Source: Bettongia penicillata ogilbyi | Taxonomy: Eukaryota; Chordata; Mammalia; Diprotodontia; Potoroidae | Assembly (NCBI GenBank): GCA_023548195.1 | Contig: JAJHZJ010000014.1 | Coordinates: forward strand, 11,942,718-12,006,717 | Direction: 5' to 3' | DNA length: 64,000 nucleotides | In this document: positions 32,100 through 45,199 of the stretch, in pieces | Numbering within the stretch: position 1 is the stretch's first letter | Layout of the letters: every line of letters starts with the position of its first letter | Program-made: the position numbers and the translations under genes | Notes under the pieces: generated by a model | Databases searched by the model: none | What the model was told of the DNA's origin: nothing | What the model saw: only the letters and a program-made list of their open reading frames with translations

Positions 32100-35000
32100 T
32101 AGCAATCTGACTGGCCCTAAGCTTCTCTCTGTTCATCCCTCCATTCCTGAGCTTTTTCCCTCATCTTACCTCTCAAATTACACATACCTACACAAGCATA
32201 CACACACGCATGTATACATGTAAACACCACCTTAGACCTTACTTCCTTCACCCAACATGGCCAACTCTACCCAAATTACTCCACACTTCAACTCCACGTT
32301 GTTCAGTTGCTAGAAATACAGTTCGTATTTCCTAGTCCTTCAGAACAAATTTTGGCAAAAACAAACCTGATAACACATATGCATGTATGGATACATGGGC
32401 ACATAAACATGCATGCCTGCACATACACACACACACACACACATACACACACACCATCACTAGACTAAGTCAGTGGAAACCTCTTTTCTGGAAGGGAAGT
32501 ATGAGCACTTGTATGAGCACTACTATCATGTGGGATCCATGGCCTTTTCAGACAAAGATATCCTTTTGCCTTTTAGTAAGTGTAATGTGTATGTACTTCA
32601 CTTAAAATATTCAGTCTTCTGGGAGAGAGGGGAAAGGAAGCAATGCCTCTTACAATGATCTCAGTTGTGTTACCTCCATAGCTTAACCTAGTGATATAGA
32701 ATTTGGAACTCCTTGTCCCACTGATCATTCATACCAGTCTCTTTAATTCCTCAGTCTTGATTTTGAGTGGAAGCCTAGCTATTTCATCTTCTCATGTCCA
32801 AGGGAGTACGACTCACTGTCCCAGGGATGAGTAATACCAAGCTCAAGAAAATAGGTCAGTTCAAGACAATGCTTCCATTTCCTCTCCCAGTATACCCCAT
32901 ACCCAATGATCCTCTAGTGTCTGCCCTTAGGCAAGTACATCTCATCCAAAGAAGACAAGTTGATAGAACCAGAATAGAAGAAGGTCAATATTTAAGACTG
33001 AGGGTGGAGTTTATGCCAAAAGTGACTTTTTTGGATTACTGCCATGGAAGGAGTCACCTTTTCAAAGAAATATCATAGAGGAAAAAGAAACATCAAGAAA
33101 AGAGAAACATCTAAGGGGACATCCTACTTGAAAAAGCCCACCTTTCTTTGTTCCTTGTTAGAAGCTACATGAGGATGGAATTTAGGTGGCCCAAGAAAGA
33201 TCAATCACCCTTTATCCAAAGAGCTTGCAGCTCTAAGTGAACTCGTACATGACAAGGGAAGAGAAAGCTTATTCATAAATTGCCTACTGTCCAAAGATAG
33301 AAGTCTAAACATAGTGAGGTACACTTGAGTATGGGATTAAATACCTAGTCAAGGGAAAATTAATATTTTCTATGAGGACTCTTTTCAAGATCTTTCATCT
33401 ACCCTGAGACACATTCATCTTAGCAAAATACTGATCCATTCAACCTAGAGGATGTCTGTCTGTAATGAAGTTGATGTGTTAACCTACAAAAAATTTTACT
33501 TTTATGTAGAAAAACAATATTATCTAATGCCTGAATAGCACAGAAGCTAGATAAACCATTTTGTTTCTCTAGCCAACCATTTCTGAAATCTACAAATAAA
33601 TCCATTTCTAAACACATCACAGATCTGTTCTTGGGAACTCAAGAAGAAAATCTAAATTCCTCAAGAGTCCACTAGATCTTTTACCCTAAGCTCAATTTCA
33701 TTGTAACAGAAGTACCTGAGCATCTTGTGCAAAATCAAGGCTATAGAATGTCTTACTTTATGTAACCTCTCCAAGAGATCAGAATCTATTGTCCTCAGTA
33801 ACAATCAGCAATGATTGTTGATATGTACTATTGTCGAACCATAGAATCAAGAGGGACTTCAAAGCCTTCCTTCTGTGTAATAATGAGTTCTTAAGGAAAA
33901 ACAAAACTGTGAGATCCTTTTAGCTTACATACAAAAAGAGACATAGACAGATAGCTTACATTCTGTTGAAAAACTATGAGAAGTCATGCTACAAAAATGT
34001 GAGGACAGAAAAGGTAGAGGTAACAGAAACTGAGAAGCAGTGAACAATAGAAATGGTGCCTTAAACAGCATCCCAATGTTACTATTAGGATAACAGTGTA
34101 TACTAATATAGTGTTTAGTTTGAATGTTGGGATGTTATCTTTCTCCATACATTTCTAACACCTGAGTGAATTTATGATCCAAGTACTGTTTACTAGTTTA
34201 TTCCTTCTACATAGAGCTCCAAGTATTGCCATTAACCATGAATGAAGGGGGAAGAAGGAAATGGAAGGTGGTATCATCAATCATTAGTTTCAGTTTCTTT
34301 ATTTGCCCCAGACATACATGGTCATGGAAAGATATTCTCAACCAACACAATAGATTTCAAATACATTCTCTTCTGTTTTGTTTTGGACAACTAGATAGGT
34401 AGCATGGGACCCATTACATTGGGGAAAACACTAAGATATCGCCTATCTAACACCTTGACTCATTTGCTCCCACAGTGGGCTGCAATAATCACTCTGATCA
34501 CTTTTTCCAGGGCAGGTCTTCTCTTCTCTCCAAAGAAAATAACTTTCATAATCAGTTAAGGAAAGGAGAGTCTTGAAATCAACCATAATTCATCAAACTC
34601 TTGGCTCCTCTATTCCCATCCCTCCACCACAGGTTCAGAGTTCACATCTGTCTTCCTCCAATCATCCAAAACTTAAGTCACTGAAGAAAATTTGAGGACT
34701 ATATCTATCCTGAAGATTTCTCAGATCCAAATAAGAATACAGGTGGAATTTATTCCTAAGAGCACAGATGAATTAGGAAAATCCTAAATCAAGATTTTAA
34801 TTAGCAGGAATAGACACACATATGCACATTCACATGTCCGTACACATAAATGCACTCATCTCTCACATTTATGACCTGCATTAATTATCATCATCCTCAT
34901 TCTCATCTCTCTCTGTCTCTCTATATCTCTCTCTGAATCTCTCTGTCTCTGTCTCTCTCCCTTTCTCTCTCTCTCTTCCTTTCTATTATTGATCCCACTG

Positions 35001-35470
35001 TTCTCACTGTTCTGATCATCCATAGTCATTCTCAGAATTCATTTTAAATCAGAATTCATTTTTAAATAGTGACCTTAATCTTGTCATCAGCACTGTATAG
35101 GGATCCTTCTGAGACTACAGTGAAAGTTTCCCTTTTTAAATGTATTTTCATCCCCTTCCCTGCATTTCCTGTCACACTAATTCTTTCTGAAGATGGTTTA
35201 GTTTTGTTTTTTTTCCATGTTTCTAGTTTTTCTCATACTGATACTATCCTTATAACCATCCTATTCCTAGACTTCTGTCTCTCTTCCTGGAGCAACACCA
35301 TGGACTTCCTCTAGAAAATGTCATGCTCATAGAAAATACATCTAAGAGGCCCCTGTTTAGCAGTTTATTCCTACTAACAGCCTCTCCCAAGTAGAAATTC
35401 TTCTGTCTAGTACTAGCCCCATAGTGACTGAATCTAACACTACTCTTTCTGTTCTCTATCATTCAAAACC
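32100..35470. other. CH4-M1 intron
   Basis: No exon recognised. It contains a (CA)n-rich patch at about 32423-32455 and a CT-rich simple repeat at about 34908-34985. Short ORFs show no protein-like pattern. Confidence 0.7.
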
Positions 35471-35476
35471 CATGAG

Positions 35477-35593
35477 GAAGGAGAAGTTAATGCTGAGGAA
35501 GAAGGATTTGAGAACCTGTGGACAACAGCCTCTACTTTCATTGTCCTCTTCCTGCTGAGTCTCTTTTACAGCACAACAGTTACTTTGTTCAAG
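35477..35593 (+). pseudogene. IGHM: IGHM M1 membrane exon, acceptor out of phase
   Basis: The open frame reads [20 protein letters not shown], then [19 protein letters not shown], the conserved acidic linker, transmembrane helix and start of the cytoplasmic tail of membrane mu. This is the part that contacts the B-cell receptor partners (CD79A/B). Donor 'gtaaga' is at 35594. The CH4 internal donor leaves one base, so the exon should begin at 35478, but the only AG is at 35475-35476, which gives a 117-base exon. Joining there shifts the frame and produces TAA within five codons. A one-base insertion in 'gagg' next to the acceptor would explain this. No other AG lies in the preceding 40 bases. 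Confidence 0.8.
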
Positions 35594-36049
35594 GTAAGAG
35601 GACAGGGATGCATACAATTTTAACAAGAATGTGTCCAAGGAAGTATGATGTGAGCATTCTTTGTTTTTAGCTAAGTTATGATGTGATTATTATTAGGTAT
35701 TCAGATAAGCCTAAAATATAATTATACATGTATTTAGGCAACAATGCTACAGATTTCTAATATGAAATGGTCATTTAATTTTTTAAACATGCATTTAATT
35801 GCATGTTTAATACTGTAAATATTTCACATATTTTCTGCTATAAATTACTACTTGTTTGAGAATACATATTTCTTATTTTGTGGTTATGTTCATTTCACAT
35901 GTTTCATGTCTATTTGTTCATTATTTTGCGTATATACTCCTGTGCTATATATGAGGTGTGTAACTTTACACTCTTTCCTGTACCTGATACCCCCATGCAT
36001 ATCCTTCTATCCAGTGACACCAGACTCTTTGTTCTTTCTAGAACAAAAC

Positions 36050-36525
<476 letters not shown>

Positions 36526-36639
36526 AGGCCTCATTTATAAGACATATAGAGGTTATGTCTGAGTCAACAAAGTCTTTAATTTTATGTCCCTGTAGGAAAC
36601 ACAATTTGACACATCTCTCCACATCTATCTGGAAAATAC

Positions 36640-36800
36640 CTCAGAGTCCCTCTAGTGCAAACCTAGTATTTTGCAGATGAGGCAATCTAGGGCCAGAGAC
36701 ATTAAGTATCTTGACTAGTGTAACACAGTATTAAGTATCAGAGGTGGGATTTGAACTCAAGTTCTCTGATTTCAGAATCAGTGGTATTTTCACTATACCA
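36640..36800 (-). repeat. MIR/CORE-SINE remnant
   Basis: Contains 'ttgcagatgaggcaatctag' and 'gggatttgaactcaagttct' in the expected order. Confidence 0.65.
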
Positions 36801-37098
36801 CTTTTATTATTCTAAATCAGGGGTGGGAAACCTGTGGCCTCAAGGCCACATGTCATCTTCTAGATCTTTGGGTGCAATCTTTTGACTGAGACCAAGTTTA
36901 CAGAACAAATTCTTTTATTAAGGGGATTTCTTGTGTGAAGTTTTGATTCAGTCAAAGATCTGCACTTCAGGATTACATGTGACCTTGAGGTCACAGGTTT
37001 TCTACCCCTTTTCCAAACTATCTTCAAAGGATTCACACAGGTCCCTTTTTGTCTCTGATATTCCTTCCCAAAAATGGTCACAAGAAAAAGCATGCATC

Positions 37099-37128
37099 TA
37101 TTATTATTATTATTAATAATAATAATAT
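37099..37128. repeat. (TTA)n / (AAT)n simple repeat
   Basis: 'attattattattatt' passes into 'aataataataata', a short near-palindrome. Confidence 0.9.
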
Positions 37129-37347
37129 TTGACATCTACAAATGGCCTTATATTAAATATACCATGGTAAATGCCTACCATGAGTTAGAGGTAAAACAGA
37201 TATCTGCCCTGATGTAGAAAGTGAATTTCAGAGAGATTAAAATGACCTACATATTGTCACAGTGAGTGTAAGGTGGAATTTGGATGTAGGTCTTCCTAAC
37301 ATCAAGTGTAGTACACTTACACTATGTTGTTACTTTATTATTCTCAG

Positions 37348-37714
37348 GTGAAGTAAATTCATGCTTGAAAGACAAACATCTGAAGAAAAAGAGCTTGAAC
37401 CAAATGAAGGGATAATTCCTTGAAGGTCTGAACAATGCTCCTCCTGCTGACTGATACAATTGACACTTTCAGCTACTCTTGGAAGACCAAGAGACTCCCA
37501 AGCTTGTAGGAGCGATGGAGATGGAAGGAGGATAGACTTAACTTTCTATTTCCATGTGGTTTTCCCACATCTTCTTGTTACTTTATGTAGAACTCACCTC
37601 TTGCAACCTCTCTCATGTCCTCCCTCCTAATACTAGAATTTAAAAGACAAAATGCATATTTCTTAATCACAAGTAACTGTATCTTACTAGTTAACAAAAC
37701 TAGTAAAAAATAAA
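37348..37714 (+). CDS. IGHM: IGHM M2 exon and 3' UTR of the membrane form
   Basis: Acceptor 'ttattattctcag' is followed by 'gtg aag taa' (37348-37356), the two-codon VK-stop end of membrane mu. With M1 this gives the three-residue KVK cytoplasmic tail typical of mu chains. The 3' UTR runs to AATAAA at 37709-37714, with more AATAAA at 37744 and 37796. The exon is intact. Confidence 0.9.
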
Positions 37715-37719
37715 GGTTG

Positions 37720-38635
37720 TTATAGACCACAATGTCATTTTGAAATAAAAAAGTATATTATATTGTCACAATGGCTTTTATTAGAAACACTATAGAATAA
37801 AAGTTCCGGACATTCTTTTCCTGTCCTGGCAACTAATTGCTCTCCATTCATCAGAGATTCATGTATGTCTATGTTATTCTACAACTGAAAACCCAGTTTT
37901 GTTTTATATTGGGAAAGAAAAATGATCAATGTTTAGGGGTAGGACCTGGGAAAGGTAGTATCATTGAGGAAGCCATGGGTATTTAAAGTTATTACAGTCC
38001 TACAATAACTTTTGAACTCTGAGTGAATATCAATAAAACATATAAGAACATCATAAGCTAAACATCCCAAATCACAGTGAGAAAAAAATGTTTTTAGTTT
38101 GTTTTTTAAAAAAAAGCATTGAATTTAGATCCTCTTGTTATCTTTTTCACGGGTATTTGATCACAGTAAGTCTTGGCTATCAAACTCAGCTACACCTTTG
38201 TTCCGGTCCATGTCAGTGGCCCATTTGTCAAGAAATATATTCTTCCAGCATACATTTCCTGAGTTAAAAAATACTTGCTCTAAGATTACTTACAAGTTTT
38301 TACTAGGCTCATCCTATACAGACTTAAGAACAAAGAGCATTTCATTGGAGCTTCCTATTTTAACCACGAACTACATTGACTTAACTGACAATCCAGTATA
38401 GTATGTCTTCCTTCCAATCAGAAATGGTCACATTGTCTGTCAAGGAGAAATTGAGCAATGATTGCCATCCTATTTATCAAAGGGAAACCAAAATTCTCTA
38501 CAAAAGAAATACTGGGTATGGTTACTGAGCCACTGCCACTGCTCTTTAAAGTATCCAAAAAACTGGGAGAATTACTACAGTACTGGATATAAACAAATTC
38601 CCAACTTCCATAGTCTAGTGAATCAATTTCTGGTA
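37720..38635. other. Unassigned sequence 3' of IGHM
   Basis: No C-delta or other constant exon, gene or clear repeat recognised on either strand. Confidence 0.55.
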
Positions 38636-38639
38636 AAAT

Positions 38640-39111
38640 TCTAGAAAAGATCACTAAATATACGGTTTCTTGGCACTTGGACCTGGAAAACATCATTAAT
38701 TACTATGGGCCAGTATGGGCGAATTCAGTAAGAACTAGTCCTATTACAATAAATGTTTCTTTTTTGATAGGATTATTACAATAGTAGATGGGGTGAATGA
38801 CAATATAATGTGCTTGAATTTCAGTAGAGAATTTAATAAAGTCTTTCATAATACTCTTAACGACAAGACTAAGTCCAGATCCACTCCTCGTATATGTGTG
38901 TTCACGTACTTTTTTATTTAGATGGATTTGAAACAGATTGATGACTAGACCCAAAAAGTGTTGGTTATAGTAATGGATGAATTTCAACCTCAAAGAGGTC
39001 TACAGTAGAGATCCCAAGTATTTAGGCATGGCCTAGCTCTGTTCAATATTTTTTTCAATGACTTGAACAAACTATTAAATAACATACTTAAAATTTGCAA
39101 ATAATACATTT
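38640..39111 (+). mobile_element. CR1/L3-like LINE, 5' part
   Basis: Includes 'aatttcagtagagaatttaa' and 'ctctgttcaatatttttttc', the latter in the order of the CR1/L3 reverse-transcriptase motif. The element appears to continue after the HAL1-like copy at 42061. Confidence 0.5.
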
Positions 39112-42060
39112 AAGAAAAGAGCGTTTAAGGGGTGGAGCCAAGATGGCAGAGTAGAAAGACTCACGTATGCTAGCTCTGAACCCACAGCCCATATATTTCC
39201 TACAAGAAGAACTCCTCACAAATTCTGGATCACTGCAAGGCACGCAGAAACACAGTGGAAAAGATTTCCATTCCAGAGAGTCCTGGAAAGCTGTCCCCAG
39301 GGTCCGTCACACTCCGGAAAGTGGAGTCCACCCCTGAGCTGCCCTGGACACATGGCCGAGAGAAGCAGATCAGAGTAGGCTTCAAGGACAGAACCTCTGG
39401 CGGTGGGAAGGTCCCTCCACCCACATTTGCTACAGGTCAGTGAGAGAGAGGTCTAGGCTGGCTGAGAGGGGAGCAGGGTGTCTCCATGACTCGGGCCCCG
39501 TCGGGAGGAAGTGGGGGAGGCAGAGGTAGTGGCAGGAAGCAGAAGAGGCAGGGGCAGCAGCAGAGGCAGCAGCAGAGGCAGCAGTCGCAGAGGCAGCAGG
39601 GGTGGCCTGGGACTCCCCAAGCAGCAGGCAGAGGCTCAGGTCTCTGCATAAACCCCGTGAGGGAACTGAGCCTGGGAGATGGCCCTGCCTCCACCTACCC
39701 CATTACTGAAGGTCTCTGCATAAATCCCCTGAGGGAACTGAGCTTGGGAGGCGGCCCTGCCCCCACCCCAGCACCACAACTTAAGCTCACATTGAATGGC
39801 AGCTGTCCCTGCCGCGGAAAGCCCATTTGAATCTCAGGCCCCAAGCACTAGCTGGGCAGATCTAGGCGGGAGTGGACAGGAATCTCAGAAGTCAAGTAAC
39901 TGGCTGAGAAAATGCCCAGAAAAGGTAAGAAAAACAAGACTATAGAGACCTAATTTGAGGGGGTGCAAATGATCCCGCCTTTCAATTCTGATGAGAAGGA
40001 AATATTCTTACCATCAGGGAAACATGTGGAGGTCAGGGCCTCTGTATCCCAGACATCCCAGGGGGATGTCCGGTGGGCTCAGGCCTTGGAAGAGCTCAAA
40101 AAGGATTTTGAAAATCAAGTTAGACAGGTAGAAGAAAAACTGGGAAGAGAAATGAGAGAGATGCAAGAAAAGCATGAAAAACAGGTCAATACATTGGTAA
40201 AGGAGACCCAAAAAAATGTTGAAGACAATAACACCTTGAAAAATAGGCTCACTCAATTGACAAAAGAGGTTCCAAAAGCCAATGAGGAGAAGAATGCTTT
40301 CAAAAGCAGAATGAGCCAAATGGAAAAAGGTTCAAAAGCTCACTGAATTTAATAGTTCTCTCAAAATTGAATGGAACAGATGGAGTCTAATGACTTTCTG
40401 AGAAACCAAGAAATCACCAAACAAAACCAAAAGAATGAAAAAATGGAAGAGAATGTGAAATATCTCATTGGAAAAACAACTGACCTGGAAAATAGATCCA
40501 GGAGAGACAATTTAAAAATTATGGGACTTCCTGAAAGTCATGATCAAAAAAAGAGCCTAGACATCACCTTTCACGAAATTATCGAGGAAAACTGCCCTGA
40601 GAATCTACAACCAGAGGGCAAAATAAGTATTGAAAGAATCCATCGATCACCTCCTGAAAGAGATCCAAAAAGAGAAACTCCTAGGAACATTGTGGCCAAA
40701 TTCCAGAACTCCCAGGTCAAGGAGAAAATATTACAAGCAGGTAGAAAGAAACAATTCCAGTATTGTGGAAATACAATGAGGTTAACTCAAGATCTAGCCG
40801 CTTCTACATGAAGGGATTGAAGGGCATGGAATAGGATATTCCAGAAGTAAAAAGAACTAGGGCTCAAACCAAGAATCACCTACCCAGCAAAACTGAGCAT
40901 AATACTTCAGGGAAAAATATGGTCTTTCAATAAAACAGAGGACTTTCAAGCATTCTTGATGAAAAGACCAGAGCTGAAAAGAAAATTTGACTTTCAAATA
41001 CAAGAATTAGAAGAAGCATGAAAAAGTAAACAGCAAAGAGAAATCATAAGGGACTTAGCAAAAGTGAACTGTTTACATTCCTACATGGAAAGACAATATT
41101 TGTAACTCTGAAAACTTTTCATTATCTGGGTAGTTGGTGGGATCACACACGCACACACACATGTACAAGCATGTACGCACACACACATACACACATGCAC
41201 ACACATACAGAGACAGAGAGCACAGAGTGAATTGAATAGGATGGGACCATATCTTAAAAGAAATTAAGGTAAATGGTGAGAGAGAAATGTAGTGGGAGGA
41301 AAAAGGGTGAAATGGAATGGGGTAAATTATCTCTCATTCAAGAGGCAAGCAGGAGACTTTTTAGTGGAGGGAAAAAGAGGAGAGCCGAGAAAAAAAACAA
41401 GAAGTTTACCCTCATCACATTCGACTAAAGGAAGGAATAAAATGCACACTCATTTTGGTATGAAAATCTATCTTACAGTACAGGAAAGTGGGGGAGAAGG
41501 AGATAAGTAAGGGGGGGATGATGGAAGGGAGGGCCATGGGAGGAGGGAGCAATTTGAAGTCAACACTCTTGGGGAGGCACAGGATCAAAAGAGAGAATAG
41601 AAGCAATGGGGGACAGGATAGGATGGAGGGAAATACAGTTAGTCTTACACAACACGACTGTTATGGAAATCATTTGCAAAACTACACAGATATGGCCTAT
41701 ATTGAATTGCCTGCCTTCCCAAAGGGAACGGGTGGGGAGGGAGGGATGGGGAGAATTTGGAAATCAAAGTTTTAGGACCAACTGTTTAGTATTTTTCTTG
41801 CTACTAGGAAATAAGACATACAGTTAATGGGGAATAGAAAGTTATCTGGCCCTACAGGACAAAAGAGAAGATGGGGACAAGAGAATGGAGGGATGATAGA
41901 AGAGAGGGCAGATTGCTAATAGAGAAAATTAGATTGCTTGGGGTATTGGGGTGGGGGAAGGGGATAAAAGGGGAGAAAATTTGGAACCCAAAATTTTATG
42001 AAAATAAATGTAAAAAGTTAAATAAATTTTTATTAAAAGAAAAAAAGAAAAGAGCATTTA
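39112..42060 (+). mobile_element. HAL1-like element copy B, full length
   Basis: Flanked by a 16-base target-site duplication, 39112-39127 and 42045-42060 ('aagaaaagagc(g/a)ttta'). It starts near 39130 with 'ggggtggagccaagatggca', the L1-type 5' end with YY1 motif. A GC-rich 5' UTR follows, with a CAG-rich patch at about 39530-39600. Next comes an ORF1 region (39914-40960), then a 3' UTR with a (CA)n-rich segment at about 41145-41215 and a poly-A tail. There is no ORF2: the sequence goes from the ORF1 end directly to the 3' UTR. About 2.9 kb. Confidence 0.88.
39914..40960 (+). pseudogene. L1 ORF1p-like pseudogene, copy B
   Basis: The start region 'atgcccagaaaaggtaag' hits a stop soon afterwards. 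The main pieces are 39963-40346 and 40371-40811. The first carries the coiled-coil (ALEELKKDFENQVRQVEEKL). The second carries the RNA-recognition-motif start (TTDLENRSRRDNLKIMGLPE) and the C-terminal region (PKRETPRNIVAKFQNSQ). A frame change lies near 40330 and a stop at 40809. Such proteins bind L1 RNA as trimers; this copy cannot make one. Confidence 0.85.
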
Positions 42061-42600
42061 TATACTTAATGACAGAATAAGGGTAGGTTGGGAAAGGATA
42101 TTATAAAAGTAAATGATAAAATCCACACTTGAATTCAAAACATCAACAGGAAAATCTTAAGTAGAAGAGGTCAGGTGTATCTAGATAACCAATCACATGA
42201 AAAAAGCCTGTAAGTTTCAGGGACCTGTAAATTAAACGTTTCAGAAATGTGATGTGACATTCAAAAGAATTAATGTGATATTATCCTAAATAAATAGCAA
42301 CATAGAGATAATTTGGAGGGTGAAGCATGAAAGAGTCTTGGTCTACTCTGCCCTAGTCAGACTGCATCTAGAACATTAGGTCCAGTACTACATTTGTGAA
42401 AAAGGATGCTAACAAGCTGCAGGGCCATCAGAATAGTAAAGGAACTTGAAAACAAGTTATACAAAGATAAGTAAAAGGAATAAGAAAGGTGAAGACTGGA
42501 GAAAAAATCGGTCACTCAAGAAGCATTATGCTAGGTTCTAGAAAGGCCAAAAACAAAAAACAAACAAAAAACAGGCCCTGCTATCAAGAAACTAGCCTGA
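42061..42600 (+). mobile_element. CR1/L3-like LINE, 3' part
   Basis: 'ctgccctagtcagactgcat' and 'ggatgctaacaagctgcagg' match the order of CR1/L3 3' sequences. It is probably the continuation of 38640-39111, split by HAL1-like copy B. Confidence 0.5.
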
Positions 42601-42639
42601 CAATTTTCTTCAAATATTTGAAATACTTTAATTGCCATT

Positions 42640-43765
42640 AAAGCATTTTATTTACAAATATATTACCTATAAATAAATATATGCATTACATCTAGCCTTG
42701 TGTACTTGTCCTCAGACTTCCAACCTTATTTTGTCTCTTAGAGATTGTTGAATGCAGCTTGTCTAAGAAGAAGGGACTATATTCTAAAAAAGACTTTTTT
42801 AAACTATGGGAATGATAGTTGGAGGAAAAACTCTTTGAAGACAATGGATTTCGCGATATTTTTTCTGCTCATTTTGTGGCTATTGAACACTGAAAAAATT
42901 TTTTAAAGTCTAAAAGTGATTATTTAAAAGTTTTAAAATTGTGTCCAAAAGACAGTACAAAAGCACTGGCATTTGAATGTTGAATGTCACCATATGCATG
43001 AAATTACCTATATGAGCTTTTAATGTTTCAAATTAAACTCTTAAATCAAATTAAGGTGATCTGGCACTGATAGTATAGTTATAACTTTCTCAAGTTAGTA
43101 AAATAAAACTTAGCACCTTAAAATTAAGACATGATAAGGTTTTGATACACTTGTTTGGACATTAATGAAATACTTCTAAACGCTGATGTGCTGTGGACAG
43201 ATTCTCTGGTACTTCTTGGATGAGGTTTTTTTAGTCAAAGTGAGGGGATATTGCAATCCTCAAACATATGTTTATCTTTGCTACATTCTCATGATCAGTG
43301 GTTTGTACATTCAACAGTGGTATTTTAGCAAGTTTTATCAGTCAGTAATACTTTTGCCTCCTAAATAGGAATTAAAAATCACTTGGAAGAATGGATTAAA
43401 ATTTGTTGAGTGTAAAGATTGAACTTCAAGTCACTATAGTTTTAGTAAAGGCTTACTGTATTAGTTAAGGGTCAAATACTGTATATGCTATGTATATCCT
43501 GATTCTATTAAAATAAAATATTAAACTGAAAAAATAAAGAAATAAAGATCAAGATGAAAGTAATGACTTCCATTTTTCTTTTATTATACACTCCTGTCAG
43601 CAAGACATTTCTAAGCATGGACCTTCTACTTGCATTACTGTTATGTATATTATAAAGCATGCAAAAAAATACAAATTTTAAAATATGAGTTACAGTTGAA
43701 ATTAAGGACATTTGAAAGAATTATTTTTATTTTCCTCACTAAAAGTATCCAAAACACATTTTGCT
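42640..43765. other. Unassigned AT-rich sequence
   Basis: No gene or clear repeat recognised. Confidence 0.5.
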
Positions 43766-43769
43766 CCTA

Positions 43770-45190
43770 TTAAGATAGAAAAACTATACTCCTGGGGGAC
43801 CTCAACCTCCCCCTCTCTGAACTTGATGAATCTAGGCACAAAATAAACAAGAAAGAATATAAGGAAGTGAACAGAATTCTGGAAGAGTTAGATCTGATTG
43901 AACTCTTGAGAAAAGTGAATGGGGATAGAAGGGAACATAACTTTTTCTCATCAGTACATGGCACATACAAAAAAATTTACCAGTTACTAGGGCATAAAAA
44001 CCTCACAAACCAGTGCAGAAAGACAGAAATACCCTGTGAATACTTTTCAGACCATGATGCAATAGAACTTACATATAAAATAAAGGAATAGACCAAAAAT
44101 CAAGGGTAAACTAAATAATCTAATATTTAGAATAAGTGCGCCAAAAAACAAATCAAAGAGACAATCAATAACTTTATTCAAGAGAACAATGATAATGAGA
44201 AAATCTACCAAACTTATAGAATGCAGTGAATGCCATTCTAAGAGGAAGTTTCATATCTCTGAATGCTTACATGAATAAAACAGAAAAAGAGATCAATGAA
44301 TTGAGCATGCAAATGAAAACGCTAGAAAAAGGACAAATTAAAGATACCCAATTAAATATCAAATGAGAAATGCTGAACATAAAAGGAGAGGTTAATAAAA
44401 TTGAAATTAAGAAAACTATCGAATAAATAAAATTAAAGTAAGGTTTTATGAAAAAATAAAATTGATAAATCTGAGGTCAATTTGATTTAAAAAAGAAGAT
44501 AACCAAAATACATTATCAAAAATAAAAAGTGTGAATTTGCCAACAAGGAAGAGGAAATCAAAACAATAATTAGAAATTATTTTGCGCAACTGTATGCCCA
44601 TAAATTTGAGAATCTTAGTGAAATGAATGACTATTTGCAAAAATGTAAATTGCACATATTAACAGAAGAGGAAATAAAATCCTTACATAACCCCACTTCA
44701 GAAAATAAAATGAAAAAGTCATCAATGAACTCCCTAAGAATAAATTCTTCAGGACCAGATGGATTTACAAATCAATTCTATCAAACATTTCAAGAAGATT
44801 TGATTCCTATACTACATAGACTATTTGGCAAAATTCGCTAAGAAACAGTCCTACAAAATTCTTTTTATGATACAAATCTGATGCTGACACTAAACTAGGG
44901 AGAGCCAAAACAGAGAAAGAAAATTGTAGGCCAGTTTCCCTAATGAATACAGATACAAAAAATTTTAATAAGATATTAGGTTACAGAAACTTATCATAAC
45001 AATAATACATAATGATGAGGTAGAATTTATACCAGAAATGCATGGTTAGCTCAATATTAGGGAAACTATCAGCATAATTGATTATATCAACAACAAAAAT
45101 AACAGAAACCATATGACTATCTCAAGCTTTTGACAAACTACAACTATTGAAAACACTGAAGCACATGGGAATAGATGGAGGCTTCCTTCA
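43770..45190 (+). mobile_element. Old L1 ORF2 fragment (endonuclease and RT start)
   Basis: The endonuclease end reads GDLNLPLSELDE-like near 43795. Later the RT entry motif reads SSGPDGFTNQFYQTFQEDLI near 44745-44810, then CRPVSLMNTDTK near 44925-44960. Many stops. Interrupted at about 45200 by an antisense RTE-type fragment, then resumes at 46763. Confidence 0.8.
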
Positions 45191-45199
45191 AATAGTAAG

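Noticed and set aside
32794..33078. 94-codon ORF in the CH4-M1 intron
   Set aside because: No Ig-like or other motif, no flanking splice pattern fitting IGHM, low complexity of evidence.
39486..39830. 114-codon ORF rich in Gln and Arg
   Set aside because: Covers the CAG-rich 5' UTR of HAL1-like copy B; the other copies do not preserve the frame.
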